The position numbers and the translations under genes are program-made. The notes beneath the pieces were generated by a model. It was not told where the DNA came from and ran no database searches. It saw nothing but the letters and a program-made list of their open reading frames with translations. From Mycoavidus cysteinexigens_B (GTDB lineage: Bacteria; Pseudomonadota; Gammaproteobacteria; Burkholderiales; Burkholderiaceae), in the NCBI GenBank assembly GCA_031963465.1, contig JASSUG010000008.1, forward strand, positions 62,001-126,000: DNA of 64,000 bases. Reading direction: 5' to 3'. Below, in pieces: positions 8,616-17,561 of the stretch. The number at the start of each line of letters is the position of its first letter. The stretch's first letter is position 1.

Positions 8616-8942
8616 TTAAAATGGCAGCTTAAAACCTGCTGGCAAAGGTAGGTCGCTGGTCACACTCCCCATTTTCTCTTGCGTTGCTTCGCTGACCTTA
8701 TGTACCGCATCATTAAACGCCGCGGCGATTAGATCTTCAAGCATATCCTTATCATCGTCAAAAAGACTTGGATCGATCACTACACGACGCACTTCGTGCT
8801 TACATGTCATGGTTATTTTGACCAGGCCGGCGCCCGATTGACCTTCAACTTCGATCAAAGCGAGTTCTTCTTGCACTTTACTCATGTTTTCTTGCATTTG
8901 CTGAGCTTGCTTCATAAGCCCGGCGAGTTGGTTTTTCAACAT
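8616..8942 (-). CDS. ybaB: Nucleoid-associated protein YbaB/EbfC family
   Basis: 108 residues from the ATG at 8942 (MLKNQLAGLMKQAQQMQ), preceded by an AGGAGC ribosome site; a longer frame upstream overlaps dnaX and lacks similarity. Coiled-coil N-terminus, then VEGQSGAGLVKITMTCKHEV and a C-terminal ending GFKLPF typical of the family. Homodimeric DNA-binding protein. It sits between dnaX and recR in the conserved order. Confidence 0.93.
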   Translation of the reverse strand: MLKNQLAGLMKQAQQMQENMSKVQEELALIEVEGQSGAGLVKITMTCKHEVRRVVIDPSLFDDDKDMLEDLIAAAFNDAVHKVSEATQEKMGSVTSDLPLPAGFKLPF

Positions 8943-8955
8943 TAATAGCTCCTCT

Positions 8956-10968
8956 TTAAATATTGGAAATGTTTGTGGGTTGCACCGGCTTGATCGAGCC
9001 TGGTACGACAGTTGCATCAAAATCGCGCATCAGCGCTTGGGCAAATGGGTCTTGCGCTAGCGCCTGCTCCGCAGCCTGCTGGCGCTGAACATTTTGAGCG
9101 GCATCTAGCGCCGCCGCAGTTTGCGTTACCGCGCCAATCTCGGTAACCAGCTTGAGTGGCTTGCCCAAATATTCAGTGAGCGCTGTGCGCAACTTATCGA
9201 CTTGCAAACGCTCAGCGAGTTGCGCTACCGATACTTTCAATGTCAGCGTTGCCCCCTCAATACGCACAAGCTCACTACGATATGCCAACTCTTTCACCAG
9301 GCCACGCAATGGCAAACGTGCCACCAGCGACGGCCAATCATGTTCAGCAAACCCCAACGCCATGAGTGAATCTGTTGGCGTAGAGACGTCCACAGGATTA
9401 GGCATAGCAGCCGGCGCCAATTCAGGCGCAGACTCCACCGGGCGGCTTGCTTGGCTTGCTTGGCTTGCTTGGCTTGCTTGGCTTGCTTGGCTTGCTTGGC
9501 TTGCTTGGCTTGCTTGGCTTGCTTGGCTTGCTTGGCTTGCTTGGCTTGCTTGGCTTGCTTGGCTTGCTTGGCTTGCTTGGCTTGCTTGGCTTGCTTGGCT
9601 TGCTTGGCTTGCTTGGCTTGCTTGGCTTGCTTGGCTTGCTTGGCTTGCTTGGCTTGCTTGGCTTGCTTGGCTTGCTTGGCTTGCTTGGCTTGCTTGGCTT
9701 GCTTGGCTTGCTTGGCTTGCTTGGCTTGCTTGGCTTGCTTGGCTTGCTTGGCTTGCTTGGCTTGCTTGGCTTGCTTGGCTTGCTTGGCTTGCTTGGCTTG
9801 CTTGGCTTGCTTGGCTTGCTTGGCTTGCTTGGCTTGCTTGGCTTGCTTGGCTTGCAGCAATTGTAGGTCTGGCACTCGCTGTATTTGCTGGATAAAATGC
9901 CAACATTCTTAACAGCGTCATCGTAAACCCGGCATATTCGTCCGGCGCAAGTCCAAGCTCAGAACGGCCAATCGTTGCAATCTGATAATACAATTGCACC
10001 TGCTCTGGCGAGAATAGGCTAGCAAAACGCCGGATATCTTCTGCTTCAGGCAACTCGTCAAGGACCGATTGGGGAGCCACTTGAGCCCAGGCAATCTGAT
10101 GCAACATCGTAGATAAATCTTGCAACGCCAGCAAAAACGATAAGCTGCGGGCGGCAAGTTCATCAGCAATCGCTAACACCTCAGCGCCATCGGACGCTGC
10201 AATGGCATCCAGGAGCCGGGTCAAATAATGCTGGTCAAGCGCGCCCAACATGCCGCGCACCGCCTCTTCACTAATTTGGCCTGCGGCATAAGCAATCGCC
10301 TGATCTGTGAGCGACAGTGCATCGCGCATACTGCCATCTGCCGCGCGTGCTAATAAGCGTAACGCTTGCAGTTCAAAACCCAGCTTCTCCTCCGTGAGGA
10401 CTTTCTGCAAGTGCGCAACGATATGCACCGCAGGCATCTGCTTAAGATTAAACTGCAAGCAGCGTGATAACACGGTTACCGGGATTTTCTGGGGATCAGT
10501 AGTAGCCAGAATAAATTTGACATGGGACGGTGGCTCTTCAAGCGTTTTTAACATAGCATTGAAGGCGTGATTGGTCAGCATATGCACTTCATCGATCATA
10601 TAGACCTTGAAGCGCGCATTGACTGGCGCATAGACCGCGCGCTCAAGCAAACTAGCCATTTCATCAACGCCGCGATTGGACGCTGCATCCATTTCTACAT
10701 AATCGACAAAGCGCGCTTCATCAATTGCACAACACGCTTGGCATTGGCCACACGGCGTTGCTGTAATGCCCAACTCACAATTGAGTGCTTTGGCGAAAAT
10801 ACGTGACAACGTGGTTTTGCCAACACCACGCGTTCCGGTAAATAGATAGGCATGATGTAGCCGCTGCTGTTCAAGCGCGTGAGTAAGCGCTCTCACTACA
10901 TGCTCTTGTCCAACTAGCGACGCAAAATCCTTGGGCCGCCATTTGCGCGCGAGAACTTGATAGGTCAT
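8956..10968 (-). CDS. dnaX: DNA polymerase III subunit gamma/tau with a 45x SQA repeat
   Basis: 670 residues. The clamp-loader ATPase is normal: Walker A GTRGVGKTTLSR (near residue 45), a zinc site C-x8-CGQCQACC, DEVHML, and the arginine-finger segment VLSRCLQFN. Domain III follows to about residue 365. The linker then holds 45 tandem Ser-Gln-Ala units (135 residues) encoded by the 9-bp repeat at 9446-9850. After it comes the tau C-terminal domain (DWPSLVARLPLRGLVKELAY), which binds the polymerase alpha subunit. The repeat is in frame and does not break the gene. dnaX heads dnaX-ybaB-recR; the 4.5S RNA gene lies directly upstream on the same strand. Confidence 0.95.
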   Translation of the reverse strand: MTYQVLARKWRPKDFASLVGQEHVVRALTHALEQQRLHHAYLFTGTRGVGKTTLSRIFAKALNCELGITATPCGQCQACCAIDEARFVDYVEMDAASNRGVDEMASLLERAVYAPVNARFKVYMIDEVHMLTNHAFNAMLKTLEEPPSHVKFILATTDPQKIPVTVLSRCLQFNLKQMPAVHIVAHLQKVLTEEKLGFELQALRLLARAADGSMRDALSLTDQAIAYAAGQISEEAVRGMLGALDQHYLTRLLDAIAASDGAEVLAIADELAARSLSFLLALQDLSTMLHQIAWAQVAPQSVLDELPEAEDIRRFASLFSPEQVQLYYQIATIGRSELGLAPDEYAGFTMTLLRMLAFYPANTASARPTIAASQASQASQASQASQASQASQASQASQASQASQASQASQASQASQASQASQASQASQASQASQASQASQASQASQASQASQASQASQASQASQASQASQASQASQASQASQASQASQASQASQASQASQASQASQASRPVESAPELAPAAMPNPVDVSTPTDSLMALGFAEHDWPSLVARLPLRGLVKELAYRSELVRIEGATLTLKVSVAQLAERLQVDKLRTALTEYLGKPLKLVTEIGAVTQTAAALDAAQNVQRQQAAEQALAQDPFAQALMRDFDATVVPGSIKPVQPTNISNI
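9446..9850 (-). repeat. 45 perfect tandem copies of a 9-bp unit inside dnaX
   Basis: The unit CTTGCTTGG (plus strand) occurs 45 times in a row without a substitution, followed by a partial CTTGC. It encodes Ser-Gln-Ala on the minus strand. Because 9 is a multiple of 3, gains or losses of units keep dnaX in frame. It also keeps other reading frames open across the region, creating false ORFs. Confidence 0.98.
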
Positions 10969-10985
10969 CGAAAAATTTTAAATTA

Positions 10986-11090
10986 GGGGTGACGAGCCCG
11001 AACCCCGGCACTAGCGGGAAACGGTTGTGGCTGCTTCGTTCCCGACCTGACCAGATTGGCCGCACCACTATGCGAGGAGGCCCGTCACCC
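10986..11090 (-). ncRNA. ffs: Signal recognition particle 4.5S RNA
   Basis: On the minus strand the sequence begins GGGTGACGGGCC and ends GGCTCGTCACCC, so the ends pair as a long hairpin. The apical region contains the invariant GGTCAGGTCGGGAACGAAGC that forms the Ffh-binding domain and tetraloop. Length of about 105 nt matches bacterial small SRP RNA. It sits upstream of dnaX on the same strand. Confidence 0.95.
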
Positions 11091-11372
11091 TGAATTCTAC
11101 CATCGTAAGAGGATTCGTTATACATCCGTCAGCGATGGATCGCTTAAATGATTGGAATTTAGATCGCCTTTTGGCGTTCAGCGTAACCTTTATGGCTCAA
11201 GGTTACTTCGCGCCTCATTTAAATTGGACTCAAGCCAAGACACATAAGAATCTTCCAAAAGCGCTTTGAGACAATATCCTATACAATGAAAGCTCAGTAC
11301 CGATATGAGTAAAAGCCTTTTCAGCTGCTTCTTGTGGGTAGCAAAGTTATATAGAGAGTTAAGTAAAAAGTA

Positions 11373-14300
11373 ATGAATAAAGTAGGCAGCCTGTTAAAAA
11401 CCATCAAATTCACCTTACTGCCGCGTCACTGCGACGCCCGAGTACAAGCAGATCCAATCCCTGAAAAAACCACTCAATCCGCACGACACGCCCATTTTCG
11501 TAAAGATTCAGGTATTGAACTACCGCCTTCCCCGGCGGCTACCTTTCCCCCAGCTACCCAAGAAACGTATCAGCTAGCTTATGCTATCTCGCAAGACAGT
11601 GAGGCGATACCGCGCGATAGTGAGCCGACTAAAAAGAAACACAATTGGATAAACTATGCGAAACAAGTGGCCAAACAGTTTCAGCAAACCAAACTTAAAA
11701 AATGGGCGCCCACTCAACAGGCGATGAGCCAAAGCCTAGATGGTTTAAAGCAGATATGGCTGGCTCCCCATACGAATACAAAGCAAAGCGTCTCGATGCC
11801 ACTTGTTTGGCCTACACTTTGGACAACGCCTCCAAGCGACCCGTTAGGCAACTCTAGCCAGAGCAAAACGCAACGTCGCGCCAAGCAAGCAGCGGTGCTC
11901 TATCAATTGGCCCCACGCAACGAGCAGATGACGCCACGAGCGCTCTCTCTAACCGCTTTGCGCCGCGCCCTTTACCAGCAATATGAATGCTCTGGCCTCT
12001 CGATGCAGCGGCTATCAGGTCAAAAAGTGCAGCTTGATACCTGCCATACCCATCTCGCTCTGGTTGAGCGTGACCTGCAACCGGCACCCAATCAAACTGA
12101 GCAGGAGCCACTGACGACTCTCGAATGTCTAGCTAACGATGAGTCGCGTGCTACATCCCATGACAATAGGCCGATTTCGCTCGCTACTCTGTTTGAGCAA
12201 CAAACGTTACGTAATGACTCGATCGGTCTGCCTAAACGGGTTTTAATTCATGGGCAGGCGGGGATTGGCAAGACAACTTTATGCAAAAAATTGGTCTATG
12301 ACTATCAGCACAACGCGCTGTGGCAGGATCGTTTTGATTGCGTGTTGTGGCTACCATTAGCACAGCTCAAAACGGATCAGACCATCAAGTTTGAAGAGCT
12401 ACTGGGCGAGCACTTTTTTGCAAACCAAGAAAGTCTCCAAGCGCAAGCGTTAACGCAGACTTTTGAGCGACATCGAGACAAAACATTGTTCATCTTAGAC
12501 GGCTTAGATGAAGTTATTGGCGAGTTAGATGAAGGCCGCCCTTTAAATAAACTTTTACAGAAACTACTCGATCAGGCTCACGTTTTAATCACCTCCCGCT
12601 CGGTTGGGGTGAATCCCCAGATATTAAGTCAATTTGATTTGCAGCTAGAAGCCACTGGCTTAAATCTGGATGATGTACAGACTTACGTGCAGAAATTTGT
12701 ACCTGAAGCGAGCCAAGCCGCGATCCAACAATTGATCCAAAGCCCCCCACTGACTCAGGAACTGCTCAAGCTGCCAATTCTGCTTGATGCACTGTGTGCT
12801 AGTCAAGAAAATTCCCGCTCAGATCAAACCACGACGATGGTCACGTTATATGAGGCCATCGTCGATCAACTCTGGCGTAAAGATTGCGCTCGCTTAAAGA
12901 AAAGAGACCAGGGTGAACGCTTACAACCCGCCGTGATCCAAACTTTGCCTCAAGCTAAATTAGAAGAGCTCATGGCGACAGAACTCTATGCTTTGGGCTA
13001 TTTAGCATTGACAGGATTAGAGAGCGGCAAAACTGAATTGAATCTGAATCAGCTGGCTCACCATAAAACGCTACTAGGAATACGATCTCCTTTCGGGCTT
13101 ATCACTGATTTAAAACAGACCTCCTTTTTACATACAGCTGATATTGAGCGTCCTGAATTCGAGCGTGATTACCGTTTCTTGCACCTGTCCTTGCAGGAAT
13201 TTTTTGCAGCTAAGTTCCTAGCGCAGCATCTGCAAGTGGATGCCAAAACTGATTCCGCACCTACCTTTACAAACAGTGCGCCCAGCCATTTAAATTTAAT
13301 CCTCAGCCAAGCACAATTGCGCACTTTTATTGCTGAGCATAAATACGACCCTGGTTATGAAGTCGTATGGCAAATGTTGGCCGGATTGCTTAAGGGCGCT
13401 GCCTTAGAACGCTTCTTTACGCTCTTAGACAAGGAGCCACGTGACGTGCTTGGCATACGTCATCAACAGGTGATCATAGGGTGTCTGCATGAAGCACGCG
13501 CCCACTTGGAAGCAACCACGGTCGATAGATTAGAAACGGAGTTAATGCAGTGGCTACGCTTTGAACAGAGCCTGAGCACAGAGAGCGTGAGCGAATTAAG
13601 TTGCCATAGAGGATTCCCGGAACATCTGCTGCTCACTTATCTGAATCAGCCTGGCAGCAAGAAAGCCAGCATTATGCGCAGCCTAAACGCACGCTCAGCT
13701 TTATCCAACAACGCGACCCAAGCGATTCTTTCAGTGCTGCTCAATCAGCATGAAAACAAAGAGGCAAAAGTGGCGGCTGCCGAAGTATTAGGTCAACAGC
13801 ACACCTTGTCTAGTGCCGTCGTTCAGGCCTTAAGCACGGCGCTACAAAATAAGGATGAAGATGAGGATGTCAGAATTGCAGCGATTAGAGCCTGCGGCCG
13901 GCAGGAAACATTAACTGAAGCAGTCATTCTGGTCTTGATTGTGGCGTTACTGGATGAGACATGGGATATCAGATATGCCGCTGGCAAAATATTGAGCCGA
14001 CAGAAAACCCTGCCTGAGACAGCGATTCAACTCTTAATAACCGCCTTACAGAATAAACAAAAGCATATCAGGTCTACGGCCGTTGAGGCCTTAGGCTTAC
14101 AGCAGCCGCTCTCTGAAACCGTCACTCAAGCTTTGATCGCCGTGTTACAAAATACAGGTGAAGACAAGGAAGTCAGAGCGATGGCTGCGAGCGCATTCGG
14201 CCAGCAACAGACTCTGCCTGAAGCAGCCATGCACGCCTTGCTCATGGTATTGCACAATAAAAATGAAAACGAAGATTTAAGGGCTTCGGTTGCTGAGATT

Positions 14301-15938
14301 TTCAGTTGGCGAGAGCCGCTTGAGCCGAGCATCAGTCAAATCTTGATCTCACTGCTACAGGATACAGATGAAAAGGAATATATCAGGTCTACTGCAGCGC
14401 AAGTATTAAATCGACGACAAATAATCCCTGAAACGGCCATTCAGGCCTTAGCCACCGTAGTACAAGATAAGAGTGAGAAGGAAAACATTAGAATTTCGCT
14501 TGCCAAAGCGCTAAACAATCAAGACACGCTACCGCCCCGCCTGATTCAAGCCTTACTCTCTATGTTAAAAGGTGAGATTGAAAACGATAGTTGGAGGGTC
14601 AGAATAAATGCTGCCGATATCTTAGGCCAAGAAGCGATACTTTCTGCAGAGATCATTCAAGATTTAACCGAGATATTACAAAATCAGGATCAAGAATGGC
14701 GGATCCGGTGCGCGGCCACCCAAGCCTTGCATCGACAGCCAAGTTTGCCTGCCAACACCTGCCAGGCCTTGATCATAGCGCTCGCAGATGAGAATAAAAA
14801 AATCAGGTCTGCGGCGGCCATGGTATTAAGCCGACAAGAAATTCTATCGAACGAAGTTCTGCACGCCTGGATCAAAACGCTATCGAGTACAGATCAAGAT
14901 ATACAGTCTAAGGCCGCTAAGACTTTAGGCCAAAACCAAACTCTGCCTGGTCACGCCAAATTAGCCCTAACCGAAGCCTTACTGGATCAAGAGAGCACGG
15001 TCAGAATTGAGGCTATAAAAGCCTTAAGCACGCAGAAAGAACTGCCTGAGGTCGTGATTCAGGCTTGGGATTCGATCCTCAAAAATAAGGCAGAGGACGC
15101 ATCCATCAGGTCCACCGTTGTCCAAGCGCTAGGGCAACAAGAGACACTACCCCACACCGTGATGCAAACCTTGGTGACGGTGTTAGAAGATCAGAATGAA
15201 GAAGAATCTGTCATCTGCGCAGCAGCTAAAGCATTAAACCAACATAAAGCACTGTCTGACACTGTGATGCAGGCTTGGGACTCGATGCTCAAAAATAAGG
15301 AAAAGAAAAAATCCTTCAGGATGACAGCGGCGGAAACACTAGGACAACACGAGGCGTTGCCAGCAACCGTTCTGCAAACCTTAGTAGCGGTGTTAAAAGA
15401 TCAGGATGAGGAACAATATCTCATCTTTGCAGCGGCTAAGGCATTAAATCAGCAAAAAATACTGCCTGACACCGTGCTTCGAGCGTTGCTCGCGATGCTA
15501 CAGAATAAGAACAACCCTCAGTCGGTTCTGAGCAAAATCTTGAATTTACATATTGATCAGCTTTACACTTTGCTGCCAAGTCTAGCGCCTGAGCAGATAC
15601 AAGCACTTTATACTAAAGTTTTGTTTCCATGGAGCAGCACACACCTGGCACCGCTTTATATTCACAATAATAGACTTTTCTTCTACACGACGACTGGGCT
15701 AAAGAACTCTGTTTCTCTAAGCGCTAAACAAACTGTTGTTTTTATGAATGCTTTGTCGGAGAACAGCGTACCATTGCGCCGCCGTTCCCGCCTAAATAGT
15801 CAGACGAGTCTCCCCAGCTATCGCTCGGACCCTACAGAGCCATCACTTTTGAGAAAGCTAGCCTCCCCTCCTGCCATTCCAAATAGCGGGCTTGCTCAAT
15901 TATGTACAGACATTCAAGGGCAGGCACATTTAGTCTAA
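11373..15938 (+). CDS. NACHT NTPase with C-terminal HEAT-like repeats (NLR-like)
   Basis: 1521 residues. Residues 1-280 have no recognised domain. A NACHT NTPase follows: Walker A HGQAGIGKTTLCKKL near residue 292 and Walker B KTLFILDGLDEV near 371, then ITSRSVG (sensor-type) near 408. A helical region includes RFLHLSLQEFFAAKFLAQHL near 605, a motif typical of NACHT proteins. From about residue 760 to 1400 there are some 16-17 HEAT/ARM-like repeats of 35-40 residues (pattern LPETAIQLLITALQNK then IRSTAVEALG). The tail after 1420 is Ser/Arg-rich. No signal peptide or membrane segment. Known: NACHT proteins are oligomerising signal NTPases in animal, fungal and bacterial immunity. Inference: either phage defence or a host-directed effector; no companion gene decides it. 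Confidence 0.85.
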   Translation: MNKVGSLLKTIKFTLLPRHCDARVQADPIPEKTTQSARHAHFRKDSGIELPPSPAATFPPATQETYQLAYAISQDSEAIPRDSEPTKKKHNWINYAKQVAKQFQQTKLKKWAPTQQAMSQSLDGLKQIWLAPHTNTKQSVSMPLVWPTLWTTPPSDPLGNSSQSKTQRRAKQAAVLYQLAPRNEQMTPRALSLTALRRALYQQYECSGLSMQRLSGQKVQLDTCHTHLALVERDLQPAPNQTEQEPLTTLECLANDESRATSHDNRPISLATLFEQQTLRNDSIGLPKRVLIHGQAGIGKTTLCKKLVYDYQHNALWQDRFDCVLWLPLAQLKTDQTIKFEELLGEHFFANQESLQAQALTQTFERHRDKTLFILDGLDEVIGELDEGRPLNKLLQKLLDQAHVLITSRSVGVNPQILSQFDLQLEATGLNLDDVQTYVQKFVPEASQAAIQQLIQSPPLTQELLKLPILLDALCASQENSRSDQTTTMVTLYEAIVDQLWRKDCARLKKRDQGERLQPAVIQTLPQAKLEELMATELYALGYLALTGLESGKTELNLNQLAHHKTLLGIRSPFGLITDLKQTSFLHTADIERPEFERDYRFLHLSLQEFFAAKFLAQHLQVDAKTDSAPTFTNSAPSHLNLILSQAQLRTFIAEHKYDPGYEVVWQMLAGLLKGAALERFFTLLDKEPRDVLGIRHQQVIIGCLHEARAHLEATTVDRLETELMQWLRFEQSLSTESVSELSCHRGFPEHLLLTYLNQPGSKKASIMRSLNARSALSNNATQAILSVLLNQHENKEAKVAAAEVLGQQHTLSSAVVQALSTALQNKDEDEDVRIAAIRACGRQETLTEAVILVLIVALLDETWDIRYAAGKILSRQKTLPETAIQLLITALQNKQKHIRSTAVEALGLQQPLSETVTQALIAVLQNTGEDKEVRAMAASAFGQQQTLPEAAMHALLMVLHNKNENEDLRASVAEIFSWREPLEPSISQILISLLQDTDEKEYIRSTAAQVLNRRQIIPETAIQALATVVQDKSEKENIRISLAKALNNQDTLPPRLIQALLSMLKGEIENDSWRVRINAADILGQEAILSAEIIQDLTEILQNQDQEWRIRCAATQALHRQPSLPANTCQALIIALADENKKIRSAAAMVLSRQEILSNEVLHAWIKTLSSTDQDIQSKAAKTLGQNQTLPGHAKLALTEALLDQESTVRIEAIKALSTQKELPEVVIQAWDSILKNKAEDASIRSTVVQALGQQETLPHTVMQTLVTVLEDQNEEESVICAAAKALNQHKALSDTVMQAWDSMLKNKEKKKSFRMTAAETLGQHEALPATVLQTLVAVLKDQDEEQYLIFAAAKALNQQKILPDTVLRALLAMLQNKNNPQSVLSKILNLHIDQLYTLLPSLAPEQIQALYTKVLFPWSSTHLAPLYIHNNRLFFYTTTGLKNSVSLSAKQTVVFMNALSENSVPLRRRSRLNSQTSLPSYRSDPTEPSLLRKLASPPAIPNSGLAQLCTDIQGQAHLV

Positions 15939-16185
15939 GCCTCCAATCCTCTTAATGCCCTCGCATGACCTCTTGACTCACACGTGTGTCCTAGCCAATG
16001 CTTGATCTGACAGCTACTCGATTTGGCGAGAGCAGTTGTCGGGTCAAATCGGAGCTCATACAACTTAAGCACTGCTGCTAAAATTGAGTCAATCTAAAGA
16101 ATAGCCTTATCCCGACTGCCTTTGAGAAAGATATGAGATACTTTTCAACGTAGTTATGCACACTATTTGTGGATATCTCTGGGCT

Positions 16186-16209
16186 ATTTGTCCTTGTACA
16201 AGGACAAAT
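16186..16209. repeat. Perfect 24-bp palindrome
   Basis: The 12-base arm ATTTGTCCTTGT is followed directly by its exact reverse complement, with TGTACA at the centre. It is about 175 bases upstream of the binding-protein start and 250 bases after the NACHT stop. It could be an operator for a dimeric regulator or part of a terminator; no U-tract follows closely. Confidence 0.75.
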
Positions 16210-16302
16210 CTTATGTTCCCAAAGATAGGAGCCGATTCAGAATTTGGACTGCAAAGTACGTTACATTTACAGAGGCCGTAGCGGCCTGAACTTCCTCACG
16301 CC

Positions 16303-16358
16303 GACCTTAGCACTGCTGCGCCATACGGAATCATCAGTGAGATTGATGTGCTAAGGGT
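16303..16358 (+). promoter_or_regulatory. Leader inverted repeat upstream of the binding-protein gene
   Basis: GACCTTAGCAC (16303-16313) pairs with GTGCTAAGGGTC (16348-16359) with one bulged base, enclosing about 34 bases. The 3' arm ends some 17 bases before the GGAG ribosome site of the next gene (16376). In RNA this would be a stem-loop next to the ribosome site, so a regulatory role is possible. Function unproven. Confidence 0.4.
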
Positions 16359-16385
16359 CAGAAAAAACTCTGCATGGAGCTTAAT

Positions 16386-17486
16386 ATGGATGATAAAAAT
16401 CGGCCTCCCCCATCTAGCCGCAGAAACTGGATCAAAAAAATAGCTGCTTGCGGTGCAGCAGCACTCTGTACGCTACACATGGCCTCCCCTTCCAGGGCAG
16501 CCTCCAAAGAAAAGAAACCTCAAAGAATTGTCATTCGCACTTCTGGTGGCAATGCGCATAAAGCCTATACAGAAATACTATTTGAACCCTTTAGGAAAGA
16601 AACAGGTATTGAAGTAGTCGGCGTTTCATCGAAAGCGGAACCGACCGCAGAGATTAAGACCATGGTCGAAACGAAGACATACACATGGGATATGGCATGC
16701 CTTAGTCATAGAGCGATCCATTTCTTAGGTTCAGCTTATTTAGAGCCGCATAGACTTGAGCACGATCCTGTCGTTTCAACCATTTTGCCGCAATTCATGA
16801 CACCTTACGCTGTGGGTATTGATGTATTTACCACCGTGCTGGCATATCGGACAGATGCTTTCAAAGGACGCGCCGTACCAAAAACCTGGAAGGATTTTTG
16901 GGATGTGAAGAATTTTCCTGGCCGCCGTGGACTGCGTAAGATTCCTTTCGATACGATAGAAGAAGCGCTGCTAGCTGATGGAGCTCTTCCAAGCGAAGTT
17001 TACCCTTGCGACCTTAACCGCGCGTTTTGCAGCCTTGATAGAATCAAATCGCATATTTCTGTTTGGTGGCAAAGTGCGCCAGAAGCTGAACACCTATTGA
17101 AGTCCGGTGAGGTGGATTTAATCCCGGCTTTTCACGCCAGTGCATTATCGGCTATCGCGGCCGATGCCCCGGTAGCATTTTCTTGGGATCAACAGATTTA
17201 TGGATACGATAGCCTGGCTATTTTGAAAGGCGCGCCTAACGCTGACGTGTGCCGTCAATTTATCCAATTTGCTAGCGACCCAAAGCGCCAAGCGCTGCTT
17301 GTGCCTTACGGAATTGGACCTACCCAGCCTGAAGTCTTAAGGCCAGGCTATATTGATCTGAAGTATGCCAAGCTTATTCCAACCTATCCAGACAATATCA
17401 AAAAAGGTCTGCCTAGTAATGGCTTGTACTGGATGACTCATCAACATGCAGTCATCGAACGCTTTAATCAGTGGATGCTAAGCTGA
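16386..17486 (+). CDS. Periplasmic substrate-binding protein, polyamine (PotD)-like, orphan
   Basis: 366 residues from the ATG at 16386, which has GGAG seven bases upstream (the ATG at 16374 would place the ribosome site inside the gene). The N-terminus has a twin-arginine-like motif SRRNWIKKIA, a hydrophobic stretch and a likely AxA cleavage site (SRAAS), so export to the periplasm by Tat is plausible. The mature part, from RIVIRTSGGNAHKAYTEIL on, matches type 2 binding proteins of the spermidine/putrescine family (TPYAVGIDVFTTVLAYRTDAF, then PKTWKDFWD). No permease or ATPase gene is adjacent, so the partner transporter and ligand are unknown. Confidence 0.75.
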   Translation: MDDKNRPPPSSRRNWIKKIAACGAAALCTLHMASPSRAASKEKKPQRIVIRTSGGNAHKAYTEILFEPFRKETGIEVVGVSSKAEPTAEIKTMVETKTYTWDMACLSHRAIHFLGSAYLEPHRLEHDPVVSTILPQFMTPYAVGIDVFTTVLAYRTDAFKGRAVPKTWKDFWDVKNFPGRRGLRKIPFDTIEEALLADGALPSEVYPCDLNRAFCSLDRIKSHISVWWQSAPEAEHLLKSGEVDLIPAFHASALSAIAADAPVAFSWDQQIYGYDSLAILKGAPNADVCRQFIQFASDPKRQALLVPYGIGPTQPEVLRPGYIDLKYAKLIPTYPDNIKKGLPSNGLYWMTHQHAVIERFNQWMLS

Positions 17487-17561
17487 CTAGATGGTCGAGT
17501 AGCCCGAAGCCAATTGGCTCCTAAGAAGGATAGCGGCCTGCGGTTTGCGCTTAGAACTACT

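Larger units (their letters stand above)
15939..16385. other. Intergenic region with two palindromes, no gene seen
   Basis: 447 bases between the NACHT gene and the binding-protein gene. I see no coding sequence. It holds a perfect 24-bp palindrome (16186-16209), a short AGGCCG/CGGCCT hairpin near 16272-16286 and a longer inverted repeat (16303-16358) that ends just before the ribosome site of the next gene. Confidence 0.6.

Noticed and set aside
9446..9850. CRISPR-like array
   Set aside because: Units are contiguous 9-mers without spacers and are in frame within dnaX.
9152..9912. Long plus-strand frames of Leu/Gly/Ala/Trp or Ala/Cys/Leu repeats
   Set aside because: They are the other frames of the 9-bp dnaX repeat; the dnaX frame joins two conserved domains across it.
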